Below are positions 7,602 to 12,784 of a DNA stretch of 12,784 bases, in pieces. The stretch covers positions 1 through 12,784 of the forward strand of contig DATKDP010000077.1 in NCBI GenBank assembly GCA_035546335.1, written 5' to 3'. Within the stretch, counting starts at the first letter, position 1. Each line of letters begins with the position of its first letter. Under the pieces are notes generated by a model. The model worked only from the letters and a program-made list of their open reading frames with translations, did no database searches and was not told where the DNA came from. Source of the stretch: DATKDP01 sp035546335 (lineage in GTDB: Bacteria > Acidobacteriota > Thermoanaerobaculia > Gp7-AA8). A program made the translations under genes and the position numbers.

Positions 7602-7625
7602 GGGCAGGGCACATAGCCGCGACCG

Positions 7626-7784
7626 TCACGACTGCTCTTCCAGCTCGGCCTCGGTCATGAAATCCTCGGGATTGTCGTTCCCGCAGGTCAGACAGAGGAT
7701 CGAGATGATCTTGTCGCCCTTGAGCTCGAAATCGTACACGGGGGTCTCACACTGGACGCAGATGAAGTACTCCGGCTCGCTCAT
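7626..7784 (-). CDS. Small double-CxxC (zinc-ribbon-like) protein, function unknown
   Basis: A 52-residue acidic protein with two CxxC knuckles, CVQC (9-12) and CLTC (31-34), separated by 18 residues. That spacing fits a single zinc-ribbon site. The C-terminus is strongly acidic (EDFMTEAELEEQ). There is no signal peptide or membrane segment, so it is probably cytoplasmic. I do not recognise a named family. An in-frame ATG at 7835 would add 17 low-complexity residues and start 9 nt after the upstream gene's stop, which would favour coupling. I prefer 7784 because MSEPEYFICVQC reads like a natural N-terminus, although its AAGGA motif is unusually close to the ATG. It sits between the exported-protein gene and udk in the same orientation. 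Confidence 0.75.
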   Translation of the reverse strand: MSEPEYFICVQCETPVYDFELKGDKIISILCLTCGNDNPEDFMTEAELEEQS

Positions 7785-7844
7785 GTCCTTCAAGGATAGT
7801 CCCGAGCGAAGTGGCTGTCCAGATGCGCCTGGCATGGCGACGCG

Positions 7845-8684
7845 CTATCGCCCGGCGAACTGCAGCAAGAGGGGCTGGACGAAGGTCGCGCGATGATCGC
7901 TGTTGTCGATGACCGAGGCGTAGCTGTAGGCATTGGCCGCGCTGGTCTCCACGACGAGCGAGAAGTCGGAGCCTTCGGTGATCAGAGGAAAGAGATTCTC
8001 CAGCGAGACCTGCACGAGCCCCCCGGCGCCGATCACGAACGAGCTGACGGCGAGATGGCGCCCCTCGATTCGCTGCAGGGCCATGGTGAAACGCACCGCT
8101 TCGTCATTGAGATTGACGAGCCCGATGTTGGTTCGATACTGATCGTTCATCTGCAGGCCCGGCAAGATGTGAATACCGGCGGCGGGCGTGGCGTAGGAGA
8201 TCGGAATGAATTCGGGACTTCGGACTCGGCCTTCCTCGACCGGGTAGATCGTCGCCCCGACGGTCACCGAGCGAGCTGCAAAGGTGTGTACCAGCAACGG
8301 TGAGATGACCTCGCGCAATCCGAACAGCTGCCAGACGACGTCGACGAAGGTCATCGACTGCCCGGCCGGCAGAACGGTCGACATCCAGCGATCACCGGGC
8401 GCAGCCTGCAACAGGAGCAGAATCGTCACGTCGTCCCCGCTGTCGTTTCGAACGGCGACATCCGTCCGCCATTCGATCCCGCTTTTTCCGTGCACCGAAG
8501 CGACGACCGGGACGAGCGCCGTCGAAATCGTCGCGTCGCCGGGGGCATCCTGAGCGGAGCCGGGAGCGGCGATGATCAGGACGATTGCGGCGAGCAGAAA
8601 GCGTCTGTGACAGGGCTGAATGATCACGCGAGTCAAGCCAGCGGGTCTCAACGGTTCGACGGTTCGTTTCGTCAGAGGTTTCAC
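7845..8684 (-). CDS. Predicted exported protein with two tandem beta-rich repeats, function unknown
   Basis: A 279-residue protein. A basic N-terminus (HRR, 26-28) leads into a hydrophobic stretch (29-41) and a likely signal peptidase site after Ala44 (PGSA-QDA), predicting secretion. The mature part appears internally duplicated: EWRTDVAVRNDSGDDVTILL (71-90) parallels QYRTNIGLVNLNDEAVRFTM (182-201). Downstream, LPAGQSMTFVDVVWQLFGL in unit 1 resembles IGAGGLVQVSLENLFPL in unit 2. This suggests two immunoglobulin-like beta sandwiches. There are no catalytic motifs or later membrane segments. The start is GTG at 8684, overlapping the stop of the synthase gene in GTGA, so translation is probably coupled. 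An internal GTG at residue 20 would give a shorter signal peptide. I do not recognise a named family; a cell-surface or periplasmic role is inference. Confidence 0.82.
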   Translation of the reverse strand: MKPLTKRTVEPLRPAGLTRVIIQPCHRRFLLAAIVLIIAAPGSAQDAPGDATISTALVPVVASVHGKSGIEWRTDVAVRNDSGDDVTILLLLQAAPGDRWMSTVLPAGQSMTFVDVVWQLFGLREVISPLLVHTFAARSVTVGATIYPVEEGRVRSPEFIPISYATPAAGIHILPGLQMNDQYRTNIGLVNLNDEAVRFTMALQRIEGRHLAVSSFVIGAGGLVQVSLENLFPLITEGSDFSLVVETSAANAYSYASVIDNSDHRATFVQPLLLQFAGR

Positions 8685-9550
8685 AGAAAATGGCGGTGAA
8701 TCAGGCGAGAGGCCACCACGCGCAGTTTTTCGCTTCGCGTGAGAGCAACCCGCCGGTGCAGTGCGGCAAAGGGGTCCTTTGCCACTTTCCTCAGAACGGT
8801 TGCATAGACAGATCCCATCAGAAGAGTCGGATAGCGGGCATCGGTATCGAGTCTCTGCAGTAACGGCTCGGCGGCGGCGAAGTAGCTTTCGGCTCGCTCG
8901 ATCTGAAACTCGATCAGCCGGCGCACGCCCCGGGTCTCGCTCCTGCGGGCCAGTTCTTCCTCGCTCACACCGAATCGATCGAGCTCGGCGAGAGGAAGAT
9001 AGATCCGGTTCCGATCGAGATCATCACCGATGTCGCGCGTGATGTTCGTGAGCTGCAGCGCGGTCGACAGGTTTCGCCCGATCGCCGGTGTGTCATCGCC
9101 GCGATAGCCGAAGATGGCCAGAGAGATGTCGGAGATCGAGGTGGCGACCAGATCGCAATAGTCGACGAGCTCCTCGAATGTCTGATAGCGATTCTTCACG
9201 ATGTCCTGCCTGCAACCGGCGATCAACGCTGCGAATGCCGACTTCGGGATGGCGAACCGCTGCAGGGCGTCGGCGAGTGCGATGCTGATCCGGTGGCCGG
9301 CCGATCCGGAGTAACAGCGCTCGAGCTCCTCTTCCCACGCGTCGAGTCTCGCGCCGATTCCCTCTCCTGCGTCGTCGGCAATGTCATCGGCCCAGCGGCA
9401 GAAGGCGTAAGCCGCATAGACGGCATCCCGCTTCGCGAGCGGTAGAAAGCGGAACCCGACGGAGAAGTTCGCGCCGTGCTCGTGCGTGATGCGACGGCAC
9501 CAGGCGTAGGCCTCGTCGATCGGTGTCGGATCGTATGTCACCTGAGTCAT
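8681..9550 (-). CDS. Squalene/phytoene synthase family protein
   Basis: This 289-residue protein belongs to the trans-prenyl head-to-head condensing family (CrtB, HpnC, HpnD, squalene synthase). These enzymes join two farnesyl or geranylgeranyl diphosphates to start hopanoid or carotenoid pathways. Both aspartate-rich motifs that bind Mg-diphosphate are present: FCRWADDIADD (50-60) and LTNITRDIGDDLDRNRIYLP (168-187). The N-terminal YAWCRRITHEHGANFSVGFR matches the family. The usual VAGxVG-type stretch reads VATSISD (135-141), with Asp where Gly is common. ATG at 9550 overlaps the stop of the reductase gene in ATGA, which fixes the start; a longer frame up to 9703 is coding for the reductase. 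I cannot choose between phytoene and (pre)squalene synthase from motifs alone, so no symbol is given. Confidence 0.93.
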   Translation of the reverse strand: MTQVTYDPTPIDEAYAWCRRITHEHGANFSVGFRFLPLAKRDAVYAAYAFCRWADDIADDAGEGIGARLDAWEEELERCYSGSAGHRISIALADALQRFAIPKSAFAALIAGCRQDIVKNRYQTFEELVDYCDLVATSISDISLAIFGYRGDDTPAIGRNLSTALQLTNITRDIGDDLDRNRIYLPLAELDRFGVSEEELARRSETRGVRRLIEFQIERAESYFAAAEPLLQRLDTDARYPTLLMGSVYATVLRKVAKDPFAALHRRVALTRSEKLRVVASRLIHRHFL

Positions 9551-10713
9551 TGTGCGACCGGTCCGAGGGGAGGAACCCGCATTTCGGTTTCGCGTGAGCG
9601 GCACCAGTGAGCGCCCGGTTTGTGCTGGCAGCGCCCATCGTGCCTCCAGAATCTCCGGATGAGCGGATAGAGCAGGGCCTTCCACCACGGCAACTGATGC
9701 CATGAAGAGAGATACGTACGGAAGTCGCGCGCCATCGCTGCGCGGCGTACGAAGAGGGAGAGCCCGACGTTCCCCCCCGACTCGTACAGAAAGCGATTCA
9801 CCACGCTCGTCTCCTGCTGTCGTTCCAGCTCTTCTTTCCAGAGCGCGTCGTAATCGCGCTGCTCGATGATACTCCGCGCGGCGAGATTGCCGCTGGTCAG
9901 CGCGTAGCGAATACCGAGCCCGAACAGATAGTCCTGAAACCCCCCCGCCTCTCCCACGAAGAGCGACTCGCCCAGGCGCGCTCCCTGCTTCAGATGGAAG
10001 TTCATGTACGAGTATCCGGTACGCCGGCCGCGATCGGGGTCGAACGCGCGAAGCCGTCGGGCGGCTTCGAGCGACTGATCGAAGTAGCGGTCGATGTTCC
10101 GGAAATCGGCGACGATGGCGCAGCCGAATGTCGCCACTCCGTCGAGGATGAAGAGATAGGAATAGCCGCCGGGCGAGCGGTCGTGGTCGAAATAGACGTC
10201 GATCGTTTCTTCCCCGTCGGAAATGAAGGTGATCTCCTTGGCCAGGCCGTCAGGACTCGCCGGGCCGGTGGCCACGATGTCCGCCTCCTCGATCGCGAGC
10301 CGCTGGCCGAACCGGACATCCACCCCGAGCGCGATCGCCTGCGCGAGCAGCCCGCGATCGAGCGTATCCCCGCTGCTGCCGCGCCGGATGAAGTACCCGT
10401 AGGGGGTGCTGCTCTCGATGCGCCGCCTGCGTCCCCGATGGTCGTGGAAGTCGGCCCATGTCGCGGGTCGGAAATAGAAGTTACGCTCGATTCCGAGCCG
10501 ATCGAGGAGCTGGGGGACGGTTTCGGCTTTCGACGCGTTCTCGATCACCTGCAGGTCGCCGATGAATCGCGATCCGACCGCCGACTTCGCCTCGTGGACC
10601 TCGACGGAAATGCCCGCGCGAGCCAGAGCAATCGCCGACGCGAGACCGGACGGGCCTGCTCCGGCGATGCGGATAGGGCGCTCGAGGTTGGGGTGACGGT
10701 TCTCCATTTTCAT
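9547..10713 (-). CDS. FAD-dependent oxidoreductase, geranylgeranyl reductase-like
   Basis: A 388-residue flavoprotein. The N-terminal Rossmann motif is GAGPSG (18-23), with Glu41 (VHEAK) ending the second strand as in FAD/NAD(P) binders. SPGGYSYLF (180-188) matches the PGGY segment of geranylgeranyl reductases. LFVGEAGGFQDYLFGLGIRY (251-270) corresponds to the family's VGDAAGF...GxGIxYA flavin-binding block, with Glu for the usual Asp. The C-terminal part (about 345-388) is basic and ends in a Cys/His group (Cys362, His364, His369, Cys371). The family typically reduces isoprenoid double bonds. The next gene is a prenyl synthase, overlapping by ATGA, so a substrate made by that enzyme is likely, though this is inference. 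ATG at 10713 is used; 10707 is an alternative. It is not an amine-oxidase-type HpnE or CrtI by its motifs. Confidence 0.88.
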   Translation of the reverse strand: MKMENRHPNLERPIRIAGAGPSGLASAIALARAGISVEVHEAKSAVGSRFIGDLQVIENASKAETVPQLLDRLGIERNFYFRPATWADFHDHRGRRRRIESSTPYGYFIRRGSSGDTLDRGLLAQAIALGVDVRFGQRLAIEEADIVATGPASPDGLAKEITFISDGEETIDVYFDHDRSPGGYSYLFILDGVATFGCAIVADFRNIDRYFDQSLEAARRLRAFDPDRGRRTGYSYMNFHLKQGARLGESLFVGEAGGFQDYLFGLGIRYALTSGNLAARSIIEQRDYDALWKEELERQQETSVVNRFLYESGGNVGLSLFVRRAAMARDFRTYLSSWHQLPWWKALLYPLIRRFWRHDGRCQHKPGAHWCRSRETEMRVPPLGPVAQ

Positions 10714-10748
10714 GTGCTAAGACGGTTCCTGCGATAGATTATGCGCGA

Positions 10749-10761
10749 TGTCACTTCGAGC
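10749..10761. repeat. Short dispersed-repeat fragment (TGTCACTTCGAGC)
   Basis: This is the second copy, with one mismatch, of the 13-mer at 7589-7601. It is located in the divergent spacer between the reductase gene and murJ. Confidence 0.4.
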
Positions 10762-10803
10762 CATCCCGCGCCACGGTGATGCATCTCCTGGAAGTGCGCC
10801 CGT

Positions 10804-10829
10804 CGCGGAGGGGCAACGCGCCCTCTGCG
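10804..10829. other. Inverted repeat in the divergent reductase-murJ spacer
   Basis: CGCGGAGGG (10804-10812) can pair with CCCTCTGCG (10821-10829) over nine positions with one G-T wobble and an 8-nt loop. It lies 38 nt before the murJ ATG, within a 153-nt spacer that must hold promoters in both directions. No T-tract follows, so an operator or leader structure is more likely than a terminator. I saw no convincing -35/-10 pair in this spacer. Confidence 0.4.
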
Positions 10830-10866
10830 CAGCAGATTTCATCAGACGAGGACACGCGGGGCAACG

Positions 10867-12540
10867 ATGACGGATGAGTCGAGAAGGGATGCCGTAGCGC
10901 CGGCCCGCAGGCCGCAGGCATTCGCAGTTCTCGTCGCCGCAGGAATTCTCCTGAGCCGCATCGCCGGCCTGATTCGGCAGCGCGTCTTCGCCCATTACTT
11001 CGGCAGCTCGGATGCTGCCGGCGCCTTCAATGCGGCGATGCGGATTCCCAACCTTCTTCAGAATCTCTTTGGAGAGGGAGTTCTTTCGGCGTCGTTCATT
11101 CCGGTCTATGCGCGTCTGCTCGCCGAGGGGCAGAAGGAGGTTGCGGGTCGGGTCGCGGGGGCGGTCGCATCGTTTCTCGCGCTGATCGTGTCGCTGATCA
11201 TCGTGCTCGGCTACCTCCTCACGCCGTTCATCGTCGCCATCTTTCTTCCCGGCTTCGATGGCGAGGTGCGCATTCTGACGATACGAGTGGTCCGGATTCT
11301 ATTTCCCGCCACCGGCCTTCTCGTTCTCTCCGCCTGGTGTCTGGGGATTCTGAACAGTCACCGGAAGTTCTTTCTGTCCTATGTGGCGCCGGTGCTCTGG
11401 AACGCGGCGATGATCGCGACGATGATCGCATTCGGAGCGCGCCTCTCGCAGTCGTCGCTGGCCGTCGCCCTCGCCTGGGGAACCGTCGCCGGCTCGGCGC
11501 TGCAATTCGGCATTCAGCTTCCATTCGTCTTTCGCTATGCCGGGAGCGTCCGCCTCGCTCTCGACCTGACCCTCGAACCGGTACGCCAGGTCTTTCGCAA
11601 CATGGGTCCGGTTCTGCTGGGCCGGGGAGCCGTCCAGGTCAGTGCCTACGTCGACATCATCATCGCCAGCCTTCTCGGAGCCGCTGCGGTTGCGACCGTT
11701 GCCTACGCTCAGATGCTCTATCTGCTGCCCATCAGTCTTTTCGGGATGTCGGTGGCAGCGGCCGAGCTGCCGCAGATGGCGAGCGCCACAGGAAGCCGCG
11801 AGCAGATTTACGCGAGCCTTCGAAGCCGGCTGGAGAGGGGGCTGCGACAAATCAGCTTCTTCGTCGTGCCGACCATCGTCGCCTTCGCGATCCTCGGCGA
11901 CATCCTCGTGGCGGCGCTCTATCAGACCGGGGCCTTCGTGCGCGACGACACACTTCTCGTCTGGTACATCCTGATCGGCTCCACCATCGGCATGCTCGCC
12001 TCGACCCTGGGGAGGCTCTTCAATTCCACCTTCTATTCGATGAACGATACGCGGACGCCGCTGCTGTTCGCCATCGTCCGTGTCGCGCTCGCGGCGCTGC
12101 TCGCGCTGCTGTTTGCCTTTCCCCTCAGGCCGTTGATCATTCGCCTTTTCGCCGGAGTCCTGCGCCTTCCGCTGCCGAGCCTCGCTGAGTCTCTCGTGAC
12201 CATGGGTGCGGTCGGTATCACTCTGGCGACGGGCATCGCTGCCTGGGTAGAGTTCTTCCTGCTGCGACGCGCGATCCGACTTCGGATCGGCGCCGTCTCC
12301 ATCGGCATACGGCATCAGGCGATTCTCTGGACCGGCGCGCTCGTTGCGGTGGCCGCGGCGAAAGCGGCACAGTGGACCATCCTGCCGCATCTCACCCCCA
12401 TCCTGCCGAGGATCTTCGGAGCCCATCACATCGGAATCGCCCTGCTCATCGCCGGGGTGTTCGGCACTGTCTATCTGGCGATCACATGGCTTCTCGCCAT
12501 CCCCGAATCGCGACGGATCCTGGCGATGAGAGGAAAGTGA
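10867..12540 (+). CDS. murJ: MurJ/MviN-family lipid II flippase (variant type)
   Basis: A 557-residue polytopic membrane protein of the MOP exporter superfamily, expected to flip lipid II across the inner membrane for peptidoglycan synthesis. Many hydrophobic segments span the length, consistent with about 14 helices. Family blocks include LLSRIAGLIRQ (28-38), MRIPNLLQNLFGEGVLSASF (58-77), YAQMLYLLPISLFGMSVAAA (280-299) and RLFNSTFYSMNDTRTP (383-398). By alignment with E. coli MurJ as I recall it, Arg18 and Arg24 are kept (Arg31, Arg37). Arg52 becomes Gln65, Arg255 becomes Met283 and Asp39 becomes Gly52; Glu57 is kept (Glu70). The ATG at 10867 follows a GGGG ribosome-binding stretch about 6 nt upstream. 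It is transcribed away from the isoprenoid genes. Family assignment is secure; flippase activity of this subtype is inferred. Confidence 0.95.
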   Translation: MTDESRRDAVAPARRPQAFAVLVAAGILLSRIAGLIRQRVFAHYFGSSDAAGAFNAAMRIPNLLQNLFGEGVLSASFIPVYARLLAEGQKEVAGRVAGAVASFLALIVSLIIVLGYLLTPFIVAIFLPGFDGEVRILTIRVVRILFPATGLLVLSAWCLGILNSHRKFFLSYVAPVLWNAAMIATMIAFGARLSQSSLAVALAWGTVAGSALQFGIQLPFVFRYAGSVRLALDLTLEPVRQVFRNMGPVLLGRGAVQVSAYVDIIIASLLGAAAVATVAYAQMLYLLPISLFGMSVAAAELPQMASATGSREQIYASLRSRLERGLRQISFFVVPTIVAFAILGDILVAALYQTGAFVRDDTLLVWYILIGSTIGMLASTLGRLFNSTFYSMNDTRTPLLFAIVRVALAALLALLFAFPLRPLIIRLFAGVLRLPLPSLAESLVTMGAVGITLATGIAAWVEFFLLRRAIRLRIGAVSIGIRHQAILWTGALVAVAAAKAAQWTILPHLTPILPRIFGAHHIGIALLIAGVFGTVYLAITWLLAIPESRRILAMRGK

Positions 12541-12545
12541 GGAAG

Positions 12546-12612
12546 GGCAGAAGGCAGAAGGCAGAGGGCAGAAGGCAGAGGGCAGAGGGCAGAAGGCAGA
12601 GGGCAGAAGGCA
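12546..12612 (+). repeat. Heptanucleotide tandem repeat, GGCAGAR x 9.6
   Basis: Nine perfect-register copies of GGCAGAA or GGCAGAG run from 12546 to 12608, followed by a partial GGCA. Only the seventh base varies (A or G). It begins 5 nt after the murJ stop. The strand is almost all purine (one C per unit). Because 7 is not a multiple of 3, the translation cycles through frames, and the minus-strand peptide of the type LLPSALCPLPSAL is an artefact. Confidence 0.95.
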
Positions 12613-12614
12613 AA

Positions 12615-12644
12615 CCTGAAACCTGAAACCTGAAACCTGAAACC
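12615..12644 (+). repeat. Heptanucleotide tandem repeat, CCTGAAA x 4.3
   Basis: Four identical CCTGAAA units plus CC lie 2 nt after the GGCAGAR array. The unit length is the same (7 bp) although the sequence is unrelated. Confidence 0.95.
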
Positions 12645-12646
12645 AG

Positions 12647-12756
12647 TGCTGTCCAAATTAGCCCGGACTCAGGGGAGCAGCCCTGGGGTTTTCAGGGGTT
12701 TCGGTGTTGATCTGGTCGTTTTCAGGATGCGGCCTACCATTTCTGCTGTCCAAATT
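12647..12756. repeat. Pair of 13-bp direct repeats flanking non-coding DNA at the right edge
   Basis: TGCTGTCCAAATT occurs at 12647-12659 and 12744-12756, 97 nt apart. The bases after each copy remain partly similar (AGCC / GGCTAGG). Between them GTTTTCAGG occurs twice (12688-12696 and 12718-12726). A weak stem, CAGGG (12670-12674) with CCCTG (12680-12684), precedes GGGGTTTT and might help terminate murJ. No coding frame is evident. The segment could be the edge of a mobile or repetitive element continuing past 12784. Confidence 0.6.
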
Positions 12757-12784
12757 GGCTAGGAAAAACTGAGCTGGTATTCCT

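Noticed and set aside
9551..9703. Longer start for the prenyl synthase (at 9703)
   Set aside because: The extra 51 residues lie within the reductase gene's 3' end in another frame. The ATG at 9550 gives the family N-terminus and a typical ATGA overlap.
9547..10713. HpnE or CrtI (amine-oxidase-type desaturase) assignment for the flavoprotein next to the prenyl synthase
   Set aside because: The PGGY and VGEAGG...GIRYA blocks fit the geranylgeranyl reductase group better, and the CrtI/HpnE C-terminal signature is absent.
11299..12429. 376-codon minus-strand frame opposite murJ
   Set aside because: It is a highly charged, domain-free translation antisense to a clear membrane protein gene.
12546..12644. 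CRISPR array
   Set aside because: Units are contiguous 7-mers without spacers, so it is a simple tandem repeat.
12471..12656. 61-codon minus-strand frame over the heptamer arrays
   Set aside because: The peptide is the repeat read in rotating frames (PSALC/PSAL and FRFQVSG type) and has no gene-like start or context.

Overview
The window comes from a GC-rich bacterial chromosome. Gene order, the MurJ sequence type and intergenic repeat fragments resembling those common in Acidobacteriota-like assemblies suggest that phylum or a neighbour. This placement is an inference from recalled patterns, not from a search. Nearly all DNA is coding. One long stretch is transcribed on the minus strand, and a single gene (murJ) is on the plus strand at the right.

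Right-hand minus-strand block, in transcription order. An FAD-dependent reductase of the geranylgeranyl-reductase type (9547-10713) overlaps a squalene/phytoene synthase family gene (8681-9550) by 4 nt. That gene overlaps a predicted exported protein with a duplicated domain (7845-8684), also by 4 nt. A 52-residue double-CxxC protein (7626-7784) and uridine kinase udk (6909-7532) follow. The first two look like an isoprenoid lipid or pigment module. The exported protein appears to be translationally coupled to it.

Left-hand minus-strand block. A good sigma-70-type promoter (6725-6754) precedes rpsU (ribosomal protein S21). A strong intrinsic terminator follows, then mutS2, dnaG (primase) and rpoD (primary sigma factor), ending at a second strong hairpin terminator (142-172). 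This is the classical rpsU-dnaG-rpoD macromolecular synthesis operon with mutS2 inserted after rpsU. The rpsU terminator runs right up to the mutS2 start codon, so it may meter how much of the operon is read beyond rpsU.

The plus-strand gene murJ (10867-12540) diverges from the isoprenoid genes. It encodes a MurJ-family lipid II flippase of a variant type that lacks two of the arginines important in E. coli MurJ. Downstream are two adjacent heptanucleotide tandem repeats and a short non-coding stretch with a 13-bp direct repeat, reaching the window edge. The left edge holds a long perfect inverted repeat joined to a dispersed-repeat-like motif.

No rRNA, tRNA, CRISPR array, transposase or phage gene was seen. 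The most unusual observations are the terminator/start-codon junction of rpsU-mutS2, the altered Smr motif in MutS2, the variant MurJ, and the coupled reductase-synthase-exported protein set.
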